From: Pseudomonadota bacterium
Lineage (GTDB): Bacteria; Pseudomonadota; Gammaproteobacteria; Burkholderiales; Ferrovaceae
Length of the DNA stretch: 12,015 nt
Direction: 5' to 3'
Assembly: GCA_021811005.1 (NCBI GenBank)
Contig: JAJZPY010000065.1
Span: 1 to 12,015, forward strand
Part shown: piece by piece, positions 1 to 7,310 of the stretch
How the letters are laid out: every line of letters starts with the position of its first letter
Numbering within the stretch: the first letter of the stretch is position 1
Made by a program: the position numbers and the translations under genes
Notes under the pieces: generated by a model
Seen by the model: only the letters and a program-made list of their open reading frames with translations
Told to the model about the DNA's origin: nothing
Database searches by the model: none

Positions 1-1735
1 CAAAGGTCTGCACGTCGCGCCGCCCTTCCAGCGCTTCCGCCGTCACCCGGTCGCCCGCCTTCACGCCCAGGCTTTCCGCCAGCTTCGAAGACAGCACGAT
101 GCCTTCGGCCGGCAAGGCCAGGCGCCGGTAATCCAGGTCCACCACGGCGCGCAGGTCCCCTTGCGGCGGCAGACCGGCAATGGCAGTGCGCCGTACGCGA
201 TGGCCAAAGCGCAGGCGCACGGGCACCATGCGGAAAGTCTCCACGGTCATGACGCCCGGCAGGTGGGCCAGCGCGTGCTCCATGTCAGATCCGTGGGGCG
301 TTGCAAATTCCAGCAGAACGTCTTCGCGCTGCGCCGCGCGGAACTGCAAATCCACGATCAGGTCGAGCGCATCCACCCCGTATCGGCCGGCCACCAGCAA
401 AGCCACCGCAAGCGACAGGCCCAGCACCGACAGCAAGGCCTTGGCCGGTTTCCGCTCCAGGTTGCGCAGGATCATGCGCACCGTGATGGGCCAGCGCCGC
501 ACCAGCCCCAGGCGTTCGGCCAGGGTGGGCGTGAACTGCTCGGGCGGTTCCGGCAGCATTGCAGCTGCCGGAGGCAGATCCATGACGCGCCGCAGGGCAA
601 ACAGGGCACCGGCCAGCGCCGTCAGCAGACAGGCGCCGGCAGCCACCAGCAGACCCGAAGGAGACAGTGACCAGGACAAGTGCGGGAAGTGGAAAAAGTC
701 GCGATAGATGCCGGCCAGCATGCCACCCATCCACCAGGCCAGCGGCGTGCCGATGAGCGCGCCTGCAAGCAGCGTGGCCAGGACCAGCTTGAGGTAGTGG
801 CGCGCCACTTCCCAGTCGCCGTAACCGAACGCCTTGAGCACGCCGATGTGATTGCGCTGGGTGGACACCAGCCGGGTCAGGACCATGTTGATGATGAACG
901 CGGCCACCGCCAGAAAAATTCCCGACAGCAGAAATCCGTGCACCCGGTCCTGGTTGATCTCGTCCGAGATCACCTTGTCGGAGAGATGGTCCGAACGGCC
1001 GTAAGCGCCCAGGCTGCCGTAGGGATCCAGCAGGCGGTCGAGCGCGTCAATCACGTCCGCTTCTGATGCCCCGGCCGCAAGGCGCAAGGCCACGCTGTTG
1101 AAAGCCCCGGCCATGTCGAAAGCGTGCTCCACCGCCGGACGCGCCATCCACAGCACGCCGTAGCGCCGGTCGTCAGGCAACGCGCTGGCAGGCCGCAGCA
1201 CGTAAATGAATTCCGGGGAAATGGCGATGCCCACCACCTGCAGGCGTTCCCAGCGGCCATTGACCACCGCGCCCAGCGACGATCCCGCAACCAGGCCGTT
1301 GGCGCGGGCAAACGCTTCGCTCACCAGGGTTTCGTTTGCCGCATCCGGCAAGGGGGCGCGCCCGCTGCGGATGAAGATCTGGTTGAGCCGCCCCGCTCCC
1401 GGCGGCGGCAGGGTGACCAGCTGCGCCGTGGCCGGCTCCGCAAGGCCCGGCACGTCGAGCGTCACTTCCTGCGTGATTCCGGTTTCCACCGCAGTCACGC
1501 CGGGCAAGGCCGCCATGCGTGCCGCCAGCGACAAAGGCGCGCGCTTGACGCGCGCAAAGACGTCCGCGAAATGATTCTCCGCGTAATAGGTCAGGCGTTC
1601 CTGCACCAGCGCTTCGTACATGCCGCGCATGGTGAGAAAGACGGCAATGCCGCAGGCCACGATGACAGCAACCGCCAGCAACTGGCCGCGCAGGTTCCAG
1701 AAATCGCGCATCAGCTTGCGGTCGAGCGCGCTCAT
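1..1735 (-). CDS. ABC transporter permease, FtsX/MacB-type (partial, C-terminus beyond left edge)
   Basis: Inner-membrane permease of an ABC exporter that probably works with the ATPase encoded just upstream. The frame is open from the ATG at 1735 to the window edge and gives about 578 residues. I translated it by hand; it begins MSALDRKLMRDFWNLRGQLL. Visible in order: a first membrane helix (about residues 12-32), a periplasmic MacB-like core domain (about 40-270), an FtsX-type block of three helices starting near the segment GFLLSGIFLAVAAFIINMVL, a linker containing AAAMLPEPPEQ (a proline-rich linker of this kind is common in such permeases), a fifth helix (LLSVLGLSLAVALLVAG), and the start of a second periplasmic domain. 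Relatives are about 780-850 residues with eight helices, so roughly the last quarter is missing. The start lies 10 bp after the ATPase stop. The substrate (lipid, lipoprotein, peptide or drug) cannot be told from sequence. Confidence 0.85.
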   Translation of the reverse strand, partial: MSALDRKLMRDFWNLRGQLLAVAVIVACGIAVFLTMRGMYEALVQERLTYYAENHFADVFARVKRAPLSLAARMAALPGVTAVETGITQEVTLDVPGLAEPATAQLVTLPPPGAGRLNQIFIRSGRAPLPDAANETLVSEAFARANGLVAGSSLGAVVNGRWERLQVVGIAISPEFIYVLRPASALPDDRRYGVLWMARPAVEHAFDMAGAFNSVALRLAAGASEADVIDALDRLLDPYGSLGAYGRSDHLSDKVISDEINQDRVHGFLLSGIFLAVAAFIINMVLTRLVSTQRNHIGVLKAFGYGDWEVARHYLKLVLATLLAGALIGTPLAWWMGGMLAGIYRDFFHFPHLSWSLSPSGLLVAAGACLLTALAGALFALRRVMDLPPAAAMLPEPPEQFTPTLAERLGLVRRWPITVRMILRNLERKPAKALLSVLGLSLAVALLVAGRYGVDALDLIVDLQFRAAQREDVLLEFATPHGSDMEHALAHLPGVMTVETFRMVPVRLRFGHRVRRTAIAGLPPQGDLRAVVDLDYRRLALPAEGIVLSSKLAESLGVKAGDRVTAEALEGRRDVQTF

Positions 1736-1745
1736 GTTCCGTCAC

Positions 1746-2459
1746 TCACCATTGCAGCTCGGAAGGCGAAGCCTTGTGCTCGTTGCGCCGGGTTTCGACG
1801 ATTTCCCCGCTGCTGATGCGGATCATGCGATCCGCCATGGCGGCAATGGCGGCATTGTGGGTGATCACCACCGTGGTGGTGCCCAGTTCCCGGTTGACGC
1901 GTGCCAGCACTTCCAGCACGATTTTCCCGCCCGAATAGTCCAGTGCCCCGGTCGGCTCGTCGCACAACAGCACATCCGGACTTTTGGCCACCGCACGCGC
2001 CACGGCCACGCGCTGCTGTTCGCCGCCGGAAAGCTGGGCCGGGAAATGATGGGCACGTCCGGCCAGACCCACCATGTCCAGCGCGGCTACGGGATCCATG
2101 GGTCGCGTCGCGATTTCGGTGACCAGTGCCACGTTCTCGAGCGCCGTCAGGCTGGGAATGAGGTTGTAGAACTGGAACACAAAGCCCACATGCTCGCGCC
2201 GGTACCGGGTCAAGTCATCAGCTGTGGCTTGCGCCAGGTTGTGGTCGAGGTAATACACTTCGCCCGAAGTGGGCACATCCAGTCCGCCCAGGATGTTGAG
2301 CAGGGTGGATTTGCCGCTGCCCGAAGCACCCAGGAGCACGACGAATTCGCCCGGATACAGTTCCAGATCGACCCCGCGCAGGGCATGCACGGCCACTTCG
2401 CCCATCTGGTAGGTTTTGCTGAGCCCACGCGTCACGAACACGGGTGAACGTTCTGGCAT
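1746..2459 (-). CDS. ABC transporter ATP-binding protein, LolD/MacB family
   Basis: Cytoplasmic ATPase that powers the adjacent FtsX-type permease; 237 residues from the chosen start. All nucleotide-binding motifs are intact: Walker A GASGSGKST (44-52), Q-loop Q96 in FVFQFYNL, signature LSGGEQQ (143-149), Walker B LLCDEP (164-169, catalytic E168) and switch histidine H201 in VITHN. The FYNLIPSLTALENV segment and GALD after Walker B are typical of the LolD/MacB branch rather than importer ATPases. The frame extends to an ATG at 2543, but the extra 28 residues have no family counterpart and the normal domain begins just after MPERSP, so I chose 2459. A TATAGT -10-like hexamer 40 bp upstream also fits this start. 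There is no fused permease, unlike MacB itself. The permease follows after 10 bp, so the two are surely one transcript. Confidence 0.93.
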   Translation of the reverse strand: MPERSPVFVTRGLSKTYQMGEVAVHALRGVDLELYPGEFVVLLGASGSGKSTLLNILGGLDVPTSGEVYYLDHNLAQATADDLTRYRREHVGFVFQFYNLIPSLTALENVALVTEIATRPMDPVAALDMVGLAGRAHHFPAQLSGGEQQRVAVARAVAKSPDVLLCDEPTGALDYSGGKIVLEVLARVNRELGTTTVVITHNAAIAAMADRMIRISSGEIVETRRNEHKASPSELQW

Positions 2460-2609
2460 CGACGAAAATCCCGAATGCGCAGCAAGCGCAATAAATTCAC
2501 TATACGGCATTTCCGGCGAAGCCCGCATCGCCCCGCTGCCCATGACGTTCGGCCCGTGGCAGGCAAGCGGGGGTGTAAACTGGCATCTTTGCCGTCCCGT
2601 TCGGAACCG
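2460..2609. other. Divergent intergenic spacer
   Basis: 150 bp between the ABC ATPase start (minus) and the histidine kinase start (plus); it must hold promoters for both. Apart from a TATAGT hexamer on the minus strand I see no clear operator, palindrome or riboswitch. It is also open in both flanking genes' reading frames, which explains the over-long frames of each. Confidence 0.5.
2499..2504 (-). promoter_or_regulatory. Possible -10 element for the ABC transporter genes
   Basis: The hexamer TATAGT (5 of 6 to the sigma-70 -10 consensus) lies on the minus strand about 40 bp before the ATPase start at 2459. There is no good -35 box at 16-18 bp, so the call is weak. It sits in the 150-bp spacer shared with the divergent histidine kinase, for which I see no convincing promoter. 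Confidence 0.25.
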
Positions 2610-4040
2610 ATGAAAATATCAAAGTACGGCGTGAAACTGGCCCTGATTCTGGCAGTCGTCCTGATTGCCGTGACATTTCTGGCCGTGCAGCTCATTTTCC
2701 AGAACATCCGTTTCCTGCAGGCCCATCACTGGGTCACCCACACCCTGGACGTGCAGGTGGCGGCAGACGACCTGCTGGAAACGGCCACGGAAGGTTCCAA
2801 TGCCCTGCGCGGCTACATCATCACGGGCAAGGAGTCCTTCCTCCCCAACTACGTGCACATGCGCGAAAACCTCATGGAGCAGTACTCAGTTCTTGAAACG
2901 CTGATTTCCGACAACCCGGTCCAGCAACGCAACCTGCCGGAACTCAAGGCCCAGCTTCTATTGCAACTCAAGGAAACGCAGGATCAGCTCAACCTGTTCA
3001 AGTCTGCGAATGCAGACGCCATGCGCCTTCGCCTCATGCACAGCGACAGCCTGCAGCTCAACGACCGCATCGAGTCGTCGATCCAGAAAGTCATCGATGA
3101 GGAAAAACGCCTGCTCTCGACCCGGGAAGACCTGCTGTCCTGGGAAGCGAACAAGCTGTTCATTCTGGACGGCATTGTCATCACGGCCATGTTCGGCATG
3201 ATTTTCTGGATGGCCTGGTCCATCGTCCAGGAACTGAAACTGCGCGAAAGTCTCTCCCGCGAACGCAAGACGCTGATTGCCGAACTCGAATCGCGCAACA
3301 CGGAACTGGAAGCCGCCAACGCCGCGCTCCAGAGTTCAGACCAGTACAAGAGCGAATTCCTTTCTTCCATGAGCCACGAATTGCGCACGCCGCTCAATTC
3401 CATCATCGGCTTCTCGAACATCATCCGGCAGGGCATCGCCGGACCGCTCAACGACGTCCAGGCCAGGCAGATCGGCTTGGTGGAAGATTCGGCGCTGCAC
3501 TTGCTGCACCTCATCAATGACCTGCTGGACCTGTCCCGCATCGAAGCCGGAAAGGCCAAGCTGCATAACGAAATGTTCGACCTGTGCGGCCTGGTTGAAG
3601 AAACGCTTGCCACCATAAAACCTCTGGCGGACAAGAAGTCGCTCGTACTGCAACAGGACTGCGGCATGACGCCGCTGTTCATTCACGCCGACCGGCGCAA
3701 GGTGTACCAGGTGCTGCTCAACCTGGTCAACAACGCCATCAAGTTTTCCGAAAAGGGGTGTGTCTCGGTTCACGGCACCCTTCATGAAAACCAATGCCAG
3801 ATTACGGTCAGCGACCAGGGCATCGGCATTCCCGCAGACCAGATCCATTTCCTGTTTCAGGCCTTCCACCAGGTGGATGGCTCGAACCGGAGGGTGCACG
3901 AAGGCACCGGTCTTGGCCTTTACCTCTGCAAGAAACTTCTGGAAATGATGGGCGGCAGCATCCGCGCCAAAAGCGTGCAGGGCGAAGGCTCCCATTTCAC
4001 GTTCACCCTGCCGTTGGATCGCGAAAGGGCGGCGACGTGA
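2610..4040 (+). CDS. Membrane sensor histidine kinase with CHASE3-like sensor region
   Basis: Inner-membrane sensor kinase that autophosphorylates on histidine and passes phosphate to a response regulator; 476 residues. Order: helix 1 (about 8-30), a periplasmic helical region with the CHASE3-like signature RGYIITGKESFLPNY (67-81), helix 2 (about 184-205), a coiled-coil linker (about 210-245), HisKA with phospho-acceptor H256 in SMSHELRTPLNSIIGF, and HATPase_c with N-box NLVNNAIKF (371-379), G1 box DQGIGIP (402-408) and G2 box GTGLGLYL (432-439). There is no attached receiver, HAMP or PAS domain. The frame is open back to 2475, but those 45 residues look like translated spacer, and the first helix directly follows the ATG at 2610. 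A weak GGAA precedes that start by 3 nt. It is transcribed away from the ABC genes and towards the polysaccharide-type operon. The receiver-only regulator at 7307-7717 is the only other two-component protein in view and a plausible partner, which is inference. Confidence 0.93.
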   Translation: MKISKYGVKLALILAVVLIAVTFLAVQLIFQNIRFLQAHHWVTHTLDVQVAADDLLETATEGSNALRGYIITGKESFLPNYVHMRENLMEQYSVLETLISDNPVQQRNLPELKAQLLLQLKETQDQLNLFKSANADAMRLRLMHSDSLQLNDRIESSIQKVIDEEKRLLSTREDLLSWEANKLFILDGIVITAMFGMIFWMAWSIVQELKLRESLSRERKTLIAELESRNTELEAANAALQSSDQYKSEFLSSMSHELRTPLNSIIGFSNIIRQGIAGPLNDVQARQIGLVEDSALHLLHLINDLLDLSRIEAGKAKLHNEMFDLCGLVEETLATIKPLADKKSLVLQQDCGMTPLFIHADRRKVYQVLLNLVNNAIKFSEKGCVSVHGTLHENQCQITVSDQGIGIPADQIHFLFQAFHQVDGSNRRVHEGTGLGLYLCKKLLEMMGGSIRAKSVQGEGSHFTFTLPLDRERAAT

Positions 4041-4061
4041 GCCAGCACCTGCGCCATAACG

Positions 4062-5477
4062 CTACAACCGGCTCTGCCAGCTGGCCGACCTCGGCATGGC
4101 ACCCCAGTGGCCCTCCGGCCCGAACATCCAGCGCAGCATGCCAATAAACCGCCAGTACAGGATCATCTGGCGATAGCCGAAATTTTCCAGGACGGCGGCG
4201 AGAAACAGGCGTGCCAAGTCGCTGTAGCGGGGATAGAGATGGAAGGACATTTCCTCCAGCACCAGGGCGCTCACCGAAAGCAGCACGCCCAGTGCCACGG
4301 AGACGAGCGCAAAGGCAAACAGCGCCTGCCCCGAAACGATTCCCAGCCCAAAGCCGGCAATCATGAACACATAGCCCGCGAGCTCGACAAAAACGCCGAA
4401 CCATTCAAACAGAAGGGTGAAGGGGAAAGCGCCCCAGCTGATCCAGCCGCCGTTGCCGGAAAACAGCAGCCCCATGTTCATGGACAGGCTTTCGGAAAGC
4501 CCGCGCTGCCACCGGACTCGCTGGGCTTTCAAAACCGCCAGGGATTCTGGAGCTTCCGTCCAGCAAATGGGGTTAGGCACGAACACAATCCGGTACGGAA
4601 TGCGACGCTTGCGATGGTGGCGGTGCAGCCGAACCACCAGTTCCATGTCTTCGCCCACCGTGCCGGTGCGATAGCCCCCCACCTCAATCACACTGGTTTT
4701 CCTGAACAGGCCGAATGCGCCGGAAATGACCAGCATGGCATTAAGCGCGGACCAGCCCATCCTTCCAAAAAGGAACGCACGCAGGTACTCCACGATCTGA
4801 AGCAACGGCAGCCATTTTTCCGGCAGCCCCACGGAAACAAGGAAACCCTCCTTGACGGTGCAACCGTTCACGATCCGGATGGTCCCTCCGGCCGCAATGG
4901 TCCGGCTGTCTTCAATGAACGGCTCGACAATCAACTGCAGGCTGTTGCGTTGCAGGACGGAATCCGCGTCAACGGCGCAAAAGAGGGGATAGCGCGATGC
5001 ATTGATGCCCGCGTTGAGGGCATCGGCTTTGCCGCCGTTGTCCTTGTCGATGACGCGCAGGTTGGGGTGTATCCGGGAGCGCCAGATCGCTCGCACCGGC
5101 TGTGTGGGCAATTTCACCCAGTAGGCTTCAGGAAACGGTTCCAGCTGGAACTCGCGGCGCAACGCTTCCAGGGTGTCGTCTTTCGACCCGTCGTTGATGA
5201 CGATGACCTCAAACTGGTCATAGGCCAGTTGCAGCAGGGACCGGACCGAGGCCGTGATGGTGGCCTCTTCGTTATAGGCCGGGACCAGAATGCTGATGGG
5301 AGGCTTGAACGCGGTATAGGTGCGCGGCAACTCGCTCAGAACCTGGGCATCCATGTAATGCCTGATATTGAAAAAGGACACCACATTCAAAATCAGGTAC
5401 CCGGTGTTGAGCGCGGCGAAATAAAACAGAAAGCCCCACTGAATGACAATCAGCAGATCAGTTGTCTGCGGACTCAT
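4062..5477 (-). CDS. Membrane family 2 glycosyltransferase (PgaC/BcsA-like processive type)
   Basis: Probable inner-membrane polysaccharide synthase using a nucleotide sugar; 471 residues. N-terminal membrane segment(s) lie at about 7-36. The cytoplasmic GT-A domain starts near 60 with ISILVPAYNEE. The D,D,D,QxxRW motifs are all present: D96 in VINDGSKDD, DAD at 170-172, ED at 276-277 in GEDMEL, and QRVRW at 319-323. The C-terminal part has several hydrophobic helices (about 350-455) and ends with WGAMPR, like the end of other membrane GT2 synthases. The QxxRW motif suggests a processive enzyme; the sugar is unknown. It is the last gene of the RR-YaiO-HEAT-GT unit. Its ATG overlaps the upstream stop by 4 bp (ATGA) and a perfect AAGGAGGT lies 5 nt upstream, so strong, coupled translation is likely. 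E. coli yaiP, a GT2 gene, also neighbours yaiO, which supports a shared role with the barrel protein. Confidence 0.9.
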   Translation of the reverse strand: MSPQTTDLLIVIQWGFLFYFAALNTGYLILNVVSFFNIRHYMDAQVLSELPRTYTAFKPPISILVPAYNEEATITASVRSLLQLAYDQFEVIVINDGSKDDTLEALRREFQLEPFPEAYWVKLPTQPVRAIWRSRIHPNLRVIDKDNGGKADALNAGINASRYPLFCAVDADSVLQRNSLQLIVEPFIEDSRTIAAGGTIRIVNGCTVKEGFLVSVGLPEKWLPLLQIVEYLRAFLFGRMGWSALNAMLVISGAFGLFRKTSVIEVGGYRTGTVGEDMELVVRLHRHHRKRRIPYRIVFVPNPICWTEAPESLAVLKAQRVRWQRGLSESLSMNMGLLFSGNGGWISWGAFPFTLLFEWFGVFVELAGYVFMIAGFGLGIVSGQALFAFALVSVALGVLLSVSALVLEEMSFHLYPRYSDLARLFLAAVLENFGYRQMILYWRFIGMLRWMFGPEGHWGAMPRSASWQSRL

Positions 5478-6550
5478 GTCTTACCTCCTTCGACCATGGC
5501 CATCGTCAACATGTCCCGGCCCAGACGATCATCAATCTGTTCCCGGATGCGATCAAGGACGGCACCATCGCCCCGTGCCAGGGACACCAGGGCCTGGGCG
5601 CTGCGATAGCGCACCCACCAGACCGGGTCGCCCAGAAGCTTCGATAAAACCGGCACATCTTCCAGCGACCCAATCCGGCTTAGGGCCTGGGCCGCCTGCA
5701 GGCGGACAGCCCAGGCGGCATGTTCGGTCATGCGGCGCACCTCGGGCAGGTCGGAGGGTTCAATCAGGAACCTCAGGCATTGCGCCAGCACTTCCTCGTC
5801 AGTGGCCGATTTCATGATGTGACGGACCACGGGCAGCGCTTTCTGGGGTGGCACCACTTCCAGCAGGTGGAGTGCCCGGCGCAACCGGGCCAGCTCTTCG
5901 GGTTCGCTCGCGCTTTCCATCCGTTCAGCCGCATCCATCAGGAACGAAAACGAGCTGTGTTCCCCGGCCTCTTCAATCAGGATGGCAAGCTGCGCCACCG
6001 GCCAATCCTCACGTTCGATCATTCGCGGCAGCAATTCGCGCAAAGCTTGGGGCGCGTCGATTTTCAGGAGTGAACCCAGCGCGGCCATGGACAGAATGCT
6101 GTCCGGATCCCGGGTCATTTCCACAATCTCGTTCCAGACGGAATGTTCGCCCAGATGCCCCAGCGTGGCCAAACCCAGCAGTTTTGAACGCAACCCTCCC
6201 TGCCGCAACAGCCGCTGCGCATGCTCCGCCATGCCGCAGCGCACGGCCACGTCGTTCAGGTATTGGTGTGCTGGTCCGCGCAAGGTATCTTGCAGGTGAT
6301 TCCACAACTTCAGGAACGGCTCTTCTTCGCCTGATTTAAGCTGCGGCAATGGGGTGCGGATGCCAGACAGCTCTTGCATCAGCAAGGGGCGCCACAATTC
6401 CAGAAAATGTTTTTCCTGTTCCGCGCGATCCCGCAGTGCATATCGCAGTCTCGCAACCTGGAACAGCATGAGAACTATCAGGACCAGCATGGCCAGGCCG
6501 GTCCAGGCCGCATAACGGATGATCGAGTCAGAAAAGGCGGCGGAGACCAA
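5474..6550 (-). CDS. Membrane-anchored HEAT-repeat protein
   Basis: Not recognised as a named gene. It has 358 residues: one N-terminal membrane helix (about 14-33, hydrophobic run GLAMLVLIVLMLFQVA), then an alpha-helical solenoid to the end. HEAT-like repeats are clearest at about 118-165 (SKLLGLATLGHLGEHS), 278-305 (AVRLQAAQALSRIG) and 309-325 (DPVWWVRYRSAQALVSLA). The strongly basic RLRYALRDR right after the helix suggests, by the positive-inside rule, that the solenoid is cytoplasmic; this is inference. Such a domain would serve as a protein-binding scaffold, perhaps joining the receiver protein to the glycosyltransferase. The start is TTG at 6550, chosen because AAGGGG lies 7 nt upstream and the next ATG would cut into the helix. 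The first 23 bp overlap the end of the barrel gene, and the stop overlaps the glycosyltransferase start by 4 bp. Confidence 0.8.
   Translation of the reverse strand: MVSAAFSDSIIRYAAWTGLAMLVLIVLMLFQVARLRYALRDRAEQEKHFLELWRPLLMQELSGIRTPLPQLKSGEEEPFLKLWNHLQDTLRGPAHQYLNDVAVRCGMAEHAQRLLRQGGLRSKLLGLATLGHLGEHSVWNEIVEMTRDPDSILSMAALGSLLKIDAPQALRELLPRMIEREDWPVAQLAILIEEAGEHSSFSFLMDAAERMESASEPEELARLRRALHLLEVVPPQKALPVVRHIMKSATDEEVLAQCLRFLIEPSDLPEVRRMTEHAAWAVRLQAAQALSRIGSLEDVPVLSKLLGDPVWWVRYRSAQALVSLARGDGAVLDRIREQIDDRLGRDMLTMAMVEGGKT
5483..5490 (-). promoter_or_regulatory. Perfect Shine-Dalgarno for the glycosyltransferase gene
   Basis: AAGGAGGT on the minus strand, 5 nt before the ATG at 5477 and inside the last codons of the HEAT-protein gene. 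It is the strongest ribosome-binding site in the window and fixes the glycosyltransferase start. Confidence 0.85.
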
Positions 6551-7310
6551 AGCGAATCCCCTTGCGCGAATAAAGGTTGCTGATGTGTTCGGAAACCGCT
6601 TCGTAGCTCACGCCCCAGTCCTGGTTCAGCCAGTACCGTCCCGACAGGCTGGTGCTGCTCGTAACGTTGGCGGTCAGCACACCCAGCCCGGGTCCCAGGC
6701 TTTCCACCTGGCGGCCTTGGGCATAGCTCAGCGTGACGTAGTTCCGCTCCCCGAAGTAATAGCTGAATTGACCGTTATGGCTGGGCGCTGTCCCTGCATT
6801 CTCCACCTGGGCCAGGAAAAGCGAGTAGGAGGCCCGGAAATTCCCCCAGTAGCGCTCGCCCGTCAAGCGCGTCACGTCCACGGGAGCCAGGGTATAGCGG
6901 CTATGGCGAATGGCGGCCTGCACATCCCATCCGTCATCGAAGGATTTCTGCAGCTGGGCTCCAAGGGAATTCTGCGGCAGGACGTTGTGTTCCGGGCTGG
7001 CACTGGCCTCGATGGCGCCGCTCCAGGTGCTGCTGAAGGGAAATGCGTACCCCGCCGAAACTTCGCGGTCGTGCAGGTTGAAGCGATCAGTGGCGCGCAC
7101 TTCGCCGTAGAGCTGGCTGCGGTCATCGAACCGGTGGGACAGGTCCAGATACTGGCTGTCCCAGTATCCGTAGCCTTTGTCCAGGTTTTCGTGGCTGAAT
7201 CCCAGTTCGGCTTCGTTGCTTCCGGCAGGCGACGCCCTGTCGGCCGCCAGCGCCCCCCACGATGGCAGCACCAGAAGCAGCAACCCCAATCGCCTGTGTG
7301 ACTTCTTCAT
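6528..7310 (-). CDS. YaiO-family outer-membrane beta-barrel protein
   Basis: Predicted small outer-membrane barrel; 260 residues, close to E. coli YaiO (about 257). The signal peptide is MKKSHRRLGLLLLVLPSWGALA, likely cut at ALA-AD. The mature part is alternating amphipathic beta-strands rich in aromatic residues (for example YWDSQYLDLSHRF and NYVTLSYAQG), with the segment EASASPEHNVLPQNSLGAQL resembling the conserved SPEhxxLP stretch of YaiO-type barrels. It ends in phenylalanine (GLRRLF), the usual C-terminal signal for barrel assembly. YaiO-like barrels are structurally comparable to the export barrels of polysaccharide systems such as PgaA; a pore role here is inference. The ATG overlaps the response-regulator stop by 4 bp. 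The 3' end overlaps the HEAT gene by 23 bp. No strong ribosome-binding site is visible, so translation probably depends on the upstream gene. Confidence 0.85.
   Translation of the reverse strand: MKKSHRRLGLLLLVLPSWGALAADRASPAGSNEAELGFSHENLDKGYGYWDSQYLDLSHRFDDRSQLYGEVRATDRFNLHDREVSAGYAFPFSSTWSGAIEASASPEHNVLPQNSLGAQLQKSFDDGWDVQAAIRHSRYTLAPVDVTRLTGERYWGNFRASYSLFLAQVENAGTAPSHNGQFSYYFGERNYVTLSYAQGRQVESLGPGLGVLTANVTSSTSLSGRYWLNQDWGVSYEAVSEHISNLYSRKGIRFGLRRLF
6558..6563 (-). promoter_or_regulatory. Ribosome-binding site deciding the TTG start of the HEAT gene
   Basis: AAGGGG on the minus strand, 7 nt before the TTG at 6550 and within the 3' end of the barrel gene. It supports the non-ATG start over the downstream ATG at residue 21, which would destroy the membrane helix. 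Confidence 0.55.

Noticed and set aside
285..1745. Several 150-190-codon minus-strand frames in the permease region that might suggest a broken gene
   Set aside because: The correct frame is open from 1735 to the left edge without a stop. These are out-of-frame readings, so the permease is not frameshifted in this window.
1620..2447. 275-codon plus-strand open frame
   Set aside because: Antisense shadow of the ABC ATPase; no recognisable motif or ribosome-binding site.
2475..2609. N-terminal extension of the histidine kinase
   Set aside because: The 45 extra residues are basic and unlike any domain; the membrane helix follows directly after the ATG at 2610.
4065..4095. CCAGCTGG palindrome near the end of the glycosyltransferase gene considered as a terminator
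   Set aside because: Short, inside coding sequence, and not followed by a T-run in either direction.
4107..5609. 500-codon open frame on the plus strand
   Set aside because: It lies antisense to the glycosyltransferase, whose motifs are unmistakable. The translation is rich in H, Q, R and G with no domain, typical of a shadow frame in high-GC DNA.
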